Origin: Leucobacter sp. G161 | GTDB lineage: Bacteria; Actinomycetota; Actinomycetes; Actinomycetales; Microbacteriaceae | Reading direction: 5' to 3' | Assembly (NCBI RefSeq): GCF_001482305.1 | Contig: NZ_LOHP01000061.1 | Coordinates: forward strand, 1 to 64,000 | Length of the DNA: 64,000 nt | Shown: one piece after another, positions 7,729-16,237 of the stretch | Layout of the letters: each line of letters opens with the position of its first letter | Position numbering within the stretch: position 1 is the first letter of the stretch | Made by a program: the position numbers and the translations under genes | The notes under the pieces: model-generated | Database searches by the model: none | What the model was told of the DNA's origin: nothing | What the model saw: only the letters and a program-made list of their open reading frames with translations

Positions 7729-7930
7729 ACGGCGGCCGCCGGTCGGGAGTCACTCTGTAGGCACTGAGCCCGGCTTCGCGCCCGGTATTGAGCCCACGTG
7801 CATCGTTGGGCCCGATCCCGGTGCCCCACACGCAGACGCGTCCGTTCTCTCGAGGTGATCAGTCACACGACCCCACACACGAGACGAGAATCATGATGCA
7901 CTTTTCCCAGACCCCGGCGGGCTGCGCCCG

Positions 7931-8731
7931 ATGAACATTTACGAGTTCCTTCCCATCAAGCTCCTTATTCGCGGGGCCTACTGGCTCGTGACGACACTCA
8001 GCGACCTGTTCGAACCGCTGGTTGGAGCGCAGAGCGCAGCGATCGCCATTATCGTTTTGACGCTCGGGGTGCGCATCCTGCTCATCCCGGTGGGGCGCTC
8101 GCAAGTGAAGGCGACGCTTGCCAGACAGCGGATCGCCCCGAAGCTCGCCGAACTCCAGCGCAAATACAAGAACCCCGAGGTGCGCCAGCGAAAGACTATG
8201 GAGCTCTACGCCGCTGAGAAGGCATCGCCGTTCGCAGGCTGCCTCCCAGTCCTCGCGCAAATGCCCGTGCTCATGGCGGTCTACGGGCTTTTCATTTTGC
8301 CCGAGATCGACGGCGAATCCAATGCCCTGTTGAGCAAGTCGTTCCTCGGGATTCGTTTGGACGCCAGCCTCACAGGCGATCTTTTCGGGGGCAACATCAC
8401 TGTCACGCACGCGGCCGTGGGTGTCGCGATCATGGTACTCATCGGCATCGTCACACAGACGTCCCGTCGCCTGCTCACTCCCCCGACCCCCGCGCCAGCC
8501 CCGAAGCCCCAAAACATGCCGGAGGGTATGCCCGATCTCTCTGGGATGACGAAGATGATGAGCTTCGTTCCGTTCATCACGGTGTTCATCGCCGCCATCG
8601 TTCCGCTCGCCGCCGCGCTGTACCTTGCGACGACGACCACGTGGACGCTGTGCGAGCGCCTCGTGCTCGGCAAGATCTACGGCACGCTGCCGCACTCGAA
8701 GAAAGAGGAGCCAGACACCCCCGCGACGTAG
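7931..8731 (+). CDS. yidC: YidC/Oxa1-family membrane protein insertase
   Basis: 266 residues. After a short N-terminus the conserved insertase core runs through TM1 (AIAIIVLTLGVRILLIPVGR, holding the conserved groove arginine), a cytoplasmic helical hairpin (LAELQRKYKNPEVRQRKTMELY), PFAGCLPVLAQMPVLMAVYGLF, and three more helices, with a charged C-terminal tail. It inserts proteins into the inner membrane with or without SecYEG. It does not sit beside rnpA, rpmH or dnaA, so it is probably a second, accessory copy. The Pro-rich loop between TM3 and TM4 (about residues 185-205) is longer than usual. The preceding small membrane protein gene is on the same strand. Confidence 0.9.
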   Translation: MNIYEFLPIKLLIRGAYWLVTTLSDLFEPLVGAQSAAIAIIVLTLGVRILLIPVGRSQVKATLARQRIAPKLAELQRKYKNPEVRQRKTMELYAAEKASPFAGCLPVLAQMPVLMAVYGLFILPEIDGESNALLSKSFLGIRLDASLTGDLFGGNITVTHAAVGVAIMVLIGIVTQTSRRLLTPPTPAPAPKPQNMPEGMPDLSGMTKMMSFVPFITVFIAAIVPLAAALYLATTTTWTLCERLVLGKIYGTLPHSKKEEPDTPAT

Positions 8732-8929
8732 GGGCACGCGCGCGCTCCGCATGGCTGTCAGGCTGCGCAGTTCTTGACCGGAGCGAGCAAGTCGTCGCAG
8801 TCGAGATCCCCCGAAGGCTCCCGGAGGGGTATGACACGTCTGCTGATATCGAGCATCAAGAGGCCGTGGTGTTCTGGTTGCCCGAGCGCAAGCTCGCGGC
8901 GGCCAGCTGCAGTGCCGAGCCGCTCTACG

Positions 8930-10429
8930 TCACAACGTTGAAGCCGGCACGCGTTGCTCTCGTCCCCATGCTTCCCGAGTCGGCTTCAGGTTTGGGACAC
9001 TCAGCACGGAGGGGCCTGCTCCGTGCACCGCACGGAACGCCCGAGAGAAGGCAGGCAGGTGCGCGTATCCCAGCTCGCGCGATACCTCGGTTGGTGTTTC
9101 GCCGTCACCGAGCTGGTTACGCGCGCGCGTCATTCGCAGCATCCGCAGCCACGCGGCGAGCGGTTCCCCTGTACGGGCGTGCACAAGGCGGTAGAGCTCC
9201 CGTTCCGATGTTCCCAGCCGCGCGGCTGCGTCGCAGGTACGCAGCTCTGGGGCACGGACGAAGAGGTTCGCAAGCGCTGCTAGCTTCCCGTCATCGGGAG
9301 TCACCGGGGCTCGACGTGAACCAGCAAGTGCGGCGCTGAAGCCACGGTCAGGATCGATGCCGACCACGCCGACACGTGTGTATGTGGCGAGCACAGCTTC
9401 CAGCATTTCGAGTGTTCCCAGGCCGCCGATGCGCGCCGGTTCAAGCGGCGCACCGATGCTCCCGCGCAGCGCGGAACGGTAGCCGAGTGGCATGAGCACC
9501 GAGCCGGGTGGGATGCGCAGCTCGTTCCGACTGCCCGCGGGGATGATCACTGCGTCGCCCTCGCTCAATGAAATGCTGCGATTCGCGATCACCAACTCCG
9601 CTGGGCCGATCGCAGCCCACACGGCGACATGTGAACCGTTGACCCGAGTCCAGGTTCGGTTCGCACCAACCTCGGTGTCAGGCACCACGATCTCCGCTGT
9701 CAGGTTTCCCTCGGTCGCGACGCCTGCGCGCCACTGTCCCGGAGTGACGCCGGCAGCCTCAGCAAAGGCGCGAATGAACCCCGCGAGACTCGCATAGCCG
9801 ATGTGGTGGGCGATCCACTCGAGATCTCTGCCAGCGGTGATCAGCTCGGCTCCGGAACGCAGGCGATGGCGTCGCCGCCATGCAGCGATTGTCCATCCGG
9901 TCTCGTCGCGGAAGCGCCGCTGCACAGTTCGCAAGCTCCACCCCGGCACAGCCCGGCAGACTGCGCTCGCAAGGTCGGTGGCCGGAGATGCCAGGAGCGC
10001 ATCGGCAAGCACACCGAGTGCATCCGAACGCGGCATCGGCGGAGCCGTAAGCGGGCCCTGGCCGGTTCCCCGTACCGTCAGCGGCGCGGACGGCGCACTG
10101 TCGAGGTGCCCAAGCGCGTTCGCGAATGCGCTGAGCAGGGCCGGGACCGTGGCGGACGGAATATGGACGATCGTCGTACCGGACAGTCCCTCTCCCCGAG
10201 CCGGCACGGGAATAAGGACCGCGCCAATCGCGGGCCGAACCTCAACCACCTCCCCCGCGGGAACCCACACGCCCGCCCCCGCGACCAGGCGCATTTCCGA
10301 TGAGCCCGCGGTGAGGAGCGCGCTGCCGCGGATGACTGCGTAGAGCATCGGTTCGGTGAGGCGGACCGGCGGGAGTTGCGCGGCTGGTAACACGGTGTCG
10401 TTTCCAATCAACAGACGAAGGTAAGGCAT
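8930..10429 (-). CDS. Tandem AraC-type regulator (two cupin-AraC modules in one chain)
   Basis: 499 residues from ATG 10429. Two complete modules follow each other. The first has a cupin-like sensor (about 1-125) and an AraC helix-turn-helix pair (about 135-237), with RTVQRRFRDETGW and the GYASLAGFIRAFAEAAGVTPGQWR signature. The second has a cupin-like part (about 245-330) and another AraC domain (about 387-480), with SERELYRLVHARTG and GYAHLPAFSRAFRAVHG. Normal AraC proteins carry one module. It is divergent from the siderophore-iron operon (71 bp apart) and is its likely regulator, perhaps sensing the ferric siderophore as the AraC-type PchR and YbtA do. The frame is continuous, so this is a real fusion or duplication. 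Confidence 0.85.
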   Translation of the reverse strand: MPYLRLLIGNDTVLPAAQLPPVRLTEPMLYAVIRGSALLTAGSSEMRLVAGAGVWVPAGEVVEVRPAIGAVLIPVPARGEGLSGTTIVHIPSATVPALLSAFANALGHLDSAPSAPLTVRGTGQGPLTAPPMPRSDALGVLADALLASPATDLASAVCRAVPGWSLRTVQRRFRDETGWTIAAWRRRHRLRSGAELITAGRDLEWIAHHIGYASLAGFIRAFAEAAGVTPGQWRAGVATEGNLTAEIVVPDTEVGANRTWTRVNGSHVAVWAAIGPAELVIANRSISLSEGDAVIIPAGSRNELRIPPGSVLMPLGYRSALRGSIGAPLEPARIGGLGTLEMLEAVLATYTRVGVVGIDPDRGFSAALAGSRRAPVTPDDGKLAALANLFVRAPELRTCDAAARLGTSERELYRLVHARTGEPLAAWLRMLRMTRARNQLGDGETPTEVSRELGYAHLPAFSRAFRAVHGAGPSVLSVPNLKPTREAWGREQRVPASTL

Positions 10430-10440
10430 GGCTAACTTTG
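10422..10440. promoter_or_regulatory. Weak DtxR/IdeR-like iron box candidate
   Basis: The 19 bases match the DtxR/IdeR consensus at 12 positions, including the whole GGCTAAC half. The site overlaps the araC start and lies 60 bp before the siderophore operon. The position makes sense for iron repression, but the match is modest. Confidence 0.25.
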
Positions 10441-10499
10441 AGGATAGCGCGCACCGCTGTGCCGTCACTCAACACTGATCCAACTCGGAGGTTTCCCGC

Positions 10500-11498
10500 A
10501 TGGCTAGACGCCTGCCCACCCTCATCGCGGCAGCTGCCGCTGCTGCTCTACTGCTCGCCGGATGCAGCTCCACAACCCCTGACGCGTCCTCGGACGGCGA
10601 TTCCAAGGCTGAGGCCACCGAAGGTTGGCCACGCACAGTCGAGCACGCCGCCGGATCCACGACGATCGATGAAAAGCCGCTACGAATTGTCTCCGCCGCC
10701 CCGTCATTCACCGGCGCGCTACTCTCGATCGACGCTCCGCTCGTCGCGACGGCCGCGGCGCCCGTCACTCCCCTCACCGACGACAATGGTTTCTTCACCC
10801 AATGGGCGGATGTTGCGGTCGAACGCGGCATCGAAATCGCCTACAAGGATCTGGAGCTCGACCTCGACGCCATCGACCAGTTCGAGCCCGACCTTATTAT
10901 TGGCTCGGCTTCGGGCGGCGATAGCGCAACTGAAGCGTATGAGCAGCTGTCAGAGATCGCACCGACTGTGCTTATCAGCTACGCGGATATTACTTGGCAG
11001 GAGATCACGGAACAGATCAGCGAAGCCACAGGGCTCGAGGCTGAGGCGACAGAGCGAATCGCCGAGTACGATCAGTGGATCACTGAGCAGGCTTCCAAGA
11101 TCAAGCTGCCGCCCCAGCCCACAACCGCGCTCATCTACATGGGCCCCGAGGGCTCCTGGCCGTTCAACGTGGAGAGCCCGCAGGCCATGCTGCTCAGCTC
11201 GCTCGGCTTCGACTATCAGCCGGCTAAGGAAGAGTTCCTCTCCGAGGGCCAAGGCGGGCGCGTCGGAACCCTCACAAGCGAGAACGCGGCCGCGGGTCTC
11301 GAAGACGCGGCAACCATCTTCACCGTCGCCATGACCGGAGGCGATCCCGTCTCAGACTTCTCGAACGACGCACTGCTCGCAAACCTCCCGGCGATCACCA
11401 ATGACCAGGTGTACACGATGGGAACCGACTCGTTCCGCCTTGACTACTACAGCGCGAAGCGGACCGTCGAACTGCTCGTCAACACCTTCCCGAAGTAG
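10500..11498 (+). CDS. Ferric-siderophore ABC transporter, substrate-binding lipoprotein
   Basis: 332 residues with a lipoprotein signal peptide: basic start, Ala/Leu core, lipobox LLAGC with Cys22. The mature part has the two-lobe helical-backbone layout of FepB/FecB-type binding proteins: EKPLRIVSAAPSFTGALLSID opens the first lobe, and a long linking helix near AYEQLSEIAPTVLI precedes the second. It would sit on the outer face of the membrane, bind Fe3+-siderophore and pass it to the two permeases encoded directly downstream. A good Shine-Dalgarno (GGAGG) precedes the ATG. This is the first gene of a five-gene operon. Confidence 0.92.
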   Translation: MARRLPTLIAAAAAAALLLAGCSSTTPDASSDGDSKAEATEGWPRTVEHAAGSTTIDEKPLRIVSAAPSFTGALLSIDAPLVATAAAPVTPLTDDNGFFTQWADVAVERGIEIAYKDLELDLDAIDQFEPDLIIGSASGGDSATEAYEQLSEIAPTVLISYADITWQEITEQISEATGLEAEATERIAEYDQWITEQASKIKLPPQPTTALIYMGPEGSWPFNVESPQAMLLSSLGFDYQPAKEEFLSEGQGGRVGTLTSENAAAGLEDAATIFTVAMTGGDPVSDFSNDALLANLPAITNDQVYTMGTDSFRLDYYSAKRTVELLVNTFPK

Positions 11499-11502
11499 AC
11501 AG

Positions 11503-12555
11503 GTGACCGTTCGACTCGACACGCTGAGCGGTGAGGCGCCTGCGCCTCACCGCTCAGCGGCGCGGCGCACGGCGCTGCTCATGCTCGCATCGCTCGCCGC
11601 GCTCGCGATCACCGCCGTGCTCGGGCTGGGGCTCGGCTCGAGCAGGATCGACCCGGCCACCGTGGTCGCGGCGATCTTCAGCTACGACCCGTCGAACGAT
11701 GCCCACCTCGTCGTGGTCTTGTCGAGGTTGCCGCGAATTGTGCTTGGCATCGTTGTCGGGGCCGCACTGGGCCTGGCCGGCACGCTCATGCAGTCGGTCA
11801 CGCGCAACCCGCTTGCGGACCCAGGCATACTCGGAGTCAACGCGGGTGCATCGCTCGCCGTCGTCATCGCGATCGCTTTCCTCGGCATCGACAACGTGAG
11901 CGGCTACATCTGGTTCGCGTTCATCGGTGCGGCCGCTGCCGCCACGGTCGTCTACCTGCTCGGCAGCGCACGCGGCAACGCGGGCACCCCCGTCCGGATC
12001 GCGCTCGCTGGCACTGCCGTGAGCATCGTCATCGGCGCGCTCACTCAGATGATCCTGATCAGCAACGAGGCGGCCTTCAACTCCTTCAGGTTCTGGTCAA
12101 TTGGCTCGCTCCAGGGCCGAGGTTTCGACGTGATTGTCACGGTAGCTCCGTTTATCGCTGTGGGGATCCTCGCAAGCTTCCTCCTCATCGCGCCCCTCAA
12201 CGCCATCACCCTCGGCGACGACGTCGCGACGGCGCTCGGCACCCATACGGGCTCCGCTCGCATCGGCGCCGCCCTTGCAGTGGTCCTGCTCGCGGGTGCC
12301 GCGACTGCGGCCGCCGGCCCAATCGGCTTCATCGGTCTGGGGGCAGCCCACATCGCCCGATTCTTCACCGGCAACGAGCACCGCCGCCTCATCCCCGCCT
12401 CGGTTGTCCTCGGCGCGACGCTCCTCGTGCTGGCCGATACCCTCGGCCGGGCCAGCGTCGCTCCAGCCGAGCTGCAAACCGGCGTCGCCGCCGCTCTGTT
12501 CGGGGGCCCGCTGTTTGTGGCCCTCGTCCGATCGCGAAAGGTAGCAGCGCTGTGA
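11503..12555 (+). CDS. Iron-siderophore ABC permease 1 (FecCD family)
   Basis: GTG 11503, four bases after the previous stop, gives 350 residues. Family marks are LSRLPRIVLGIVVGAALGLAGTLMQSVTRNPLADPGILGVNAGAS near the first helices and GPIGFIGLGAAHIARFF in the cytoplasmic coupling helix region. About nine or ten membrane helices are visible. It forms the transport channel with the next gene's product. Its stop overlaps the next start (GTGA). Confidence 0.92.
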   Translation: MTVRLDTLSGEAPAPHRSAARRTALLMLASLAALAITAVLGLGLGSSRIDPATVVAAIFSYDPSNDAHLVVVLSRLPRIVLGIVVGAALGLAGTLMQSVTRNPLADPGILGVNAGASLAVVIAIAFLGIDNVSGYIWFAFIGAAAAATVVYLLGSARGNAGTPVRIALAGTAVSIVIGALTQMILISNEAAFNSFRFWSIGSLQGRGFDVIVTVAPFIAVGILASFLLIAPLNAITLGDDVATALGTHTGSARIGAALAVVLLAGAATAAAGPIGFIGLGAAHIARFFTGNEHRRLIPASVVLGATLLVLADTLGRASVAPAELQTGVAAALFGGPLFVALVRSRKVAAL

Positions 12556-13580
12556 CCACGTTCTCAGTCCCCGTCATCCGGCTCGGCCGCGCGTCGATCC
12601 GCGTGCGCCCGAGGCTCCTCATCGTTGGTGGCATCGCCCTCGTCGCACTCATCGCCGTCATCGTGACATCACTCATGATCGGCACGATCCGGCTCGGCTT
12701 CGACGACCTCGCAGCCGTCGTTGCCGGCGAGGCCAAGCCCTCCACAACCCGCTCCGTACTCGGCAGAAGGCTCCCCCGTGCGCTCACCGCGGCCGCTGTC
12801 GGCGCGCTACTCGGCATGAGTGGGGCAACCTTCCAATCGCTCTCGCGCAACCCGCTCGGGTCCCCCGACATCATCGGGTTCACCTCGGGGGCGGCGACAG
12901 CCGCAGTGTTCCAGATCATCGTGTTCGGCGGCGGCATGCTCGCCACGGCGGTCGCCGCGGTGGTCGGCGGCATGCTCACCGCGCTCGCCGTGTACTGCCT
13001 TGCCCGCCGCGATGGTGTCACAGGAGGGCTGCGACTCGTGCTCGTCGGCATCGGTGTCGGAGCAGTCGTGAGCGCATTCTCGGCGCTACTCATCGCGCGC
13101 GCCGACGTGGACGACGCACTGGTCGCCCAGCTCTGGACGACCGGTTCCCTGCTCGGGCGCGGCTGGGTGCACGTCGCGCTCTCCTGCGCGGTGCTCGCGA
13201 TCGTCACCCCGGTGCTGCTTCGCTTGGGCCGCAGTCTCGCGCTCATGGAAATGGGCGATGAAGCAGCCCACAGCGTTGGCGTTCCCGTCGAACGTACCCG
13301 CTTTGCAGCAATGCTCATCGGGGTGACGGCCGCGGCTGCTGCCACTGCCGTCGCAGGCCCCATCGCGTTCATCGCCTTCGCCTCGGGGCACATCGCCCGG
13401 CACCTCGCACCGGTACCAGGCGTGCTCGTCGGACTATCTGCGATTGTTGGCGCCGTCCTCCTCGCAGGCGCCGATCTCCTCTCCCAGCACCTCGATGTGG
13501 GGCTTCGCACCCCTGTCGGGCTCGTGACGAGCGTGCTCGGCGGTATGTACCTCCTCTGGCTGCTCGCCCGACGGATTTGA
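12552..13580 (+). CDS. Iron-siderophore ABC permease 2 (FecCD family)
   Basis: 342 residues, GTG start overlapping the upstream stop. It shows the same family marks as its partner: LGRRLPRALTAAAVGALLGMSGATFQSLSRNPLGSPDIIGFTSGA and GPIAFIAFASGHIARHL. Around nine membrane helices are visible. Having two different permease genes side by side is the normal FepD/FepG arrangement, so the pore is a heterodimer. Confidence 0.92.
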   Translation: MTTFSVPVIRLGRASIRVRPRLLIVGGIALVALIAVIVTSLMIGTIRLGFDDLAAVVAGEAKPSTTRSVLGRRLPRALTAAAVGALLGMSGATFQSLSRNPLGSPDIIGFTSGAATAAVFQIIVFGGGMLATAVAAVVGGMLTALAVYCLARRDGVTGGLRLVLVGIGVGAVVSAFSALLIARADVDDALVAQLWTTGSLLGRGWVHVALSCAVLAIVTPVLLRLGRSLALMEMGDEAAHSVGVPVERTRFAAMLIGVTAAAAATAVAGPIAFIAFASGHIARHLAPVPGVLVGLSAIVGAVLLAGADLLSQHLDVGLRTPVGLVTSVLGGMYLLWLLARRI

Positions 13581-13591
13581 ACGGATCTTCT

Positions 13592-14539
13592 ATGACTTCA
13601 CTTACCCGCATATCTCCCGCCCGCAGCGAGGCGAGCCCGTACCCCGCGACGTCCTCACCGGAATTGTCGGCACACGAGCTCGCACTCGCATACGGTCAGC
13701 GCACCGTGGTCAACGGTCTGAACCTCACTGTGCCAGCTGGGGGCTTCACGGTCATCATCGGCCCAAACGGCTGCGGCAAATCGACGCTGCTGCGCGCGCT
13801 GTCGCGGATGCTTCGTCCGACCTCTGGCTCGGTCACGCTTGGTGACACCGACCTCGCTAAGATCCGCACGAAGCAGGTCGCACGTCGCATCGGAACCCTC
13901 GCCCAGGCACCGGCGACGCCGACCGCGATCACCGTTGCAGACCTCGTCGCACGCGGGCGGAATCCGTATCAGAGCCTGCTCCAGCAGTGGAGCACGACTG
14001 ACCAGGTCGCCGTCGAGCGAGCACTCGCCGAGGTCGAAATGACGGAGCAGAGCGAGCGCCTCGTCGAGGAGCTCAGCGGAGGACAGCGGCAGCGGGCCTG
14101 GATTGCGATGGCGCTCGCACAGGAAACTCCGATCCTGCTGCTCGATGAGCCAACCACATACCTCGATATCTCTCACCAGATCGACGTACTCGATCTATGT
14201 TCGAGGCTCCACACCGATGGGCGCACGCTCGTCGCCGTGCTCCACGATCTCAATCTTGCAGCCCGATACGCAACCCATATCGTTGCGATGCGTGACGGCA
14301 GCATCGTCGCCGAGGGAACCCCAAGCGAGATCGTGACGGCTGAATTGTTGCGCGAGGTGTTCGACCTCGACGCCCTCGTCCTGCCAGATCCCGAAACGGG
14401 AAGGCCCCTTATCGTGCCGCGCGATCGGCGACGCCAGGCTTCAGAGCCACCCGCTATGTACCCGGATCTCCCGACCACACCACCACCCACCCCCAGCGTT
14501 CACGAGCCCGACCTCGTGACAGAACAGGAGACAGCATGA
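13592..14539 (+). CDS. Iron-siderophore ABC transporter ATPase
   Basis: 315 residues from ATG 13592 (a TTG overlapping the upstream stop at 13577 is the alternative). Walker A GPNGCGKST is at 57-65, signature LSGGQRQRAWIAMALAQ, Walker B LLLDEPTTYLD, and the H-loop HDLN: the FepC pattern. Both ends carry extra sequence, a polar N-terminal lead of about 25 residues and a Pro/Thr-rich C-terminal tail of about 35. It powers the import of ferric siderophore by the two permeases. It overlaps the next gene by 4 bp. Confidence 0.92.
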   Translation: MTSLTRISPARSEASPYPATSSPELSAHELALAYGQRTVVNGLNLTVPAGGFTVIIGPNGCGKSTLLRALSRMLRPTSGSVTLGDTDLAKIRTKQVARRIGTLAQAPATPTAITVADLVARGRNPYQSLLQQWSTTDQVAVERALAEVEMTEQSERLVEELSGGQRQRAWIAMALAQETPILLLDEPTTYLDISHQIDVLDLCSRLHTDGRTLVAVLHDLNLAARYATHIVAMRDGSIVAEGTPSEIVTAELLREVFDLDALVLPDPETGRPLIVPRDRRRQASEPPAMYPDLPTTPPPTPSVHEPDLVTEQETA

Positions 14540-15408
14540 CTGCCCAGACCCCGACTCCCAGCAGCACGCCAGCACCGAAGAGCCAGCAAGCGGCAGGCAA
14601 GAAGCCGCGGGCGACAGATTCCGACGACCACAACCGCGGCTTGCAGCTCGCCCACGCCACCGTAGTCTCATTCGCGGATATCACGCCAGAGCTCGCCCGC
14701 GTAGTGCTCCGCATCCCCGATCTTGCTACCGAACCGAATTGGTCACTGCCGAACGTTGCAATCCGGTTCTACCTCGATGAGCGATTCGGCCCCACATCGC
14801 GCGTGTACACGGTGCGCTCAGCAGACACGAGCACCGGAACGATTGAGGTTGACGTCGTCAAGCACGGCGAGGCAAGCCCGATGATGCAGTGGATCGACAC
14901 GCTCAAGATCGGCGATCAGGTGAAGTTCGGCGGGCCACGGCCACACGCCAACCTCCCTGAGACAGGCGGCCGCGACGCAGTGTTCTTCGCGGACGCGACC
15001 GCGATCCCGGCGCTCTACGCAATCCTCGAGCAGGCAGATCCGAATCTCACGGGCCGCGGCTGGGTCGCCACGAACGACGTGGACGCCTTCGCCGAGCTGC
15101 CCGTGTTCCCTGGACTGACACTCACGCGAATCACCCCTGGTACAGGGTTCTCCGACCAGATCGCCACGCTTCCTGACCCCGCATCAGTTGTGGTGTGGGC
15201 CGCGGGCGAGCGCGATGAGATGCGGGCGATTCGCTCGTTCTTCCGAAAGGACACAGGCCTCGGAAAGGATGACGTCGCCGTCTTCGGGTACTGGAAGCGA
15301 GGCACCACGAACACTGAGATTGATGAGAAGCGGGTCGAGGCGTACGAGCTTGCGCTTGCCGCGGGCGGCTCCGTGCACGAACTCGACGACTTCGCTATCG
15401 CTATCTAG
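14536..15408 (+). CDS. Siderophore-interacting protein (FAD-binding ferric reductase, ViuB/SIP type)
   Basis: 290 residues. The FAD-binding barrel includes SRVYTVRSADTSTGTIEVDVV (the RxYT motif region that binds FAD) and the NAD(P)-binding part begins with FFADATAIPALYAIL, then WAAGERDEMRAIRSFF and FGYWKRG, which are diagnostic for the family. It reduces Fe3+ inside the cell so that iron leaves the imported siderophore, which fits its place as last gene of the uptake operon. An N-terminal Pro/Ser/Lys-rich stretch of about 35 residues precedes the domain and may be flexible. Confidence 0.93.
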   Translation: MTAQTPTPSSTPAPKSQQAAGKKPRATDSDDHNRGLQLAHATVVSFADITPELARVVLRIPDLATEPNWSLPNVAIRFYLDERFGPTSRVYTVRSADTSTGTIEVDVVKHGEASPMMQWIDTLKIGDQVKFGGPRPHANLPETGGRDAVFFADATAIPALYAILEQADPNLTGRGWVATNDVDAFAELPVFPGLTLTRITPGTGFSDQIATLPDPASVVVWAAGERDEMRAIRSFFRKDTGLGKDDVAVFGYWKRGTTNTEIDEKRVEAYELALAAGGSVHELDDFAIAI

Positions 15409-15541
15409 CCAGGCCAGTAGGCTCGGCCCCTATTGGCACGGTTTCGACACTGCCGCAGTAAGGAGGCCCACCCCGTCGTAGCCACCCCATTTCGACACTT
15501 AGGTTGCGTGCTGAGGATTCCGTTTGCGCATGACCCCCACC

Positions 15542-15575
15542 GGGGTTACTCTGTAACTAGTTACGCAGTAACCCC
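15542..15575. promoter_or_regulatory. 34-bp palindromic operator upstream of padR
   Basis: Outer arms GGGGTTACT (15542-15550) and AGTAACCCC (15567-15575) are perfectly complementary. The inner arms share GTAACT/AGTTAC, with two mismatched pairs between the outer and inner arms. The site lies 29 bp before the padR ATG. A long interrupted palindrome in the promoter is what PadR dimers bind. Confidence 0.65.
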
Positions 15576-15604
15576 TCGTGGGGTTCCCAGCACAGAAGGC
15601 CACC

Positions 15605-16237
15605 ATGTCAGTCAAACACGCAATGCTCGCGCTCCTCGCTGCTGAGCCGTCCTCCACCTATCAACTCCGCAAGCGGTTCGACGCGACCACCGGACAGGGA
15701 CTCCCCCTGAACATCGGGCAGGTGTCGTCAACCCTGCAACGGCTCGAACGCGACGGCATGGCCGAACGTCCGGCGGATGGCCAGCTGTGGCAGCTCCTCC
15801 CCGCGGGTCGGGAGGAACTCGCCCTCTGGTGGGCGAGCCCCGTGCTCGCCGAGCAGCGCGGCCGTGACGAGCTCGTGCTCAAGCTCGCACTCGCCGCCGT
15901 GACCCCGGGCGTCGACGTCTCGGAGCTGCTGCAGACGCAGCGCGCGGCCACCCAACGGGCAATGCATGACCTGACCCGGGTGCGCCGCAGCATCGCCGCT
16001 GACGAAGTCGTCGCGCGTCTCGTCGTCGATCACCACATCTTCCAGGCCGAGGCCGAGCTGCGTTGGATCGACGACGCTGAAGCCACACTGCTGCGCGCCG
16101 CGAACCGCGCACCATCAGGATCGCGAACGGGGCAGCAAGGGCCGGGCACTTCCGCGCAGCACGCCGGGGGAGAGCACGAAGCCGATCCGCAGGAGCGCGC
16201 CCAGCGCGCGGCGACAGGCAGCGAGGGCGCGCGATGA
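15605..16237 (+). CDS. PadR-family transcriptional regulator
   Basis: 210 residues from ATG 15605. The N-terminal winged helix (about 1-80) holds HAMLALLAAEPSSTYQLRKRF, QVSSTLQRLERDGMAE and a wing with WQLLPAGREEL, the PadR pattern. A helical C-terminal part (about 90-165) should form the dimer interface, followed by a low-complexity Gly/Gln/Ala-rich tail of about 45 residues. It overlaps the ABC ATPase gene by 4 bp and so heads the exporter operon. The 34-bp palindrome in front indicates autoregulation. PadR proteins beside ABC transporter genes usually repress them until an effector, often a drug or phenolic compound, binds. Confidence 0.88.
   Translation: MSVKHAMLALLAAEPSSTYQLRKRFDATTGQGLPLNIGQVSSTLQRLERDGMAERPADGQLWQLLPAGREELALWWASPVLAEQRGRDELVLKLALAAVTPGVDVSELLQTQRAATQRAMHDLTRVRRSIAADEVVARLVVDHHIFQAEAELRWIDDAEATLLRAANRAPSGSRTGQQGPGTSAQHAGGEHEADPQERAQRAATGSEGAR

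Noticed and set aside
8641-9339. 232-codon plus-strand frame between yidC and the AraC gene
   Set aside because: It starts inside yidC and runs antisense through the AraC gene; the part unique to the gap (8732-8929) has no domain.
12389-13510. 373-codon minus-strand frame opposite the second FecCD permease
   Set aside because: Shadow frame rich in Ala/Ser/Thr/Pro, no domain; the permease is certain.
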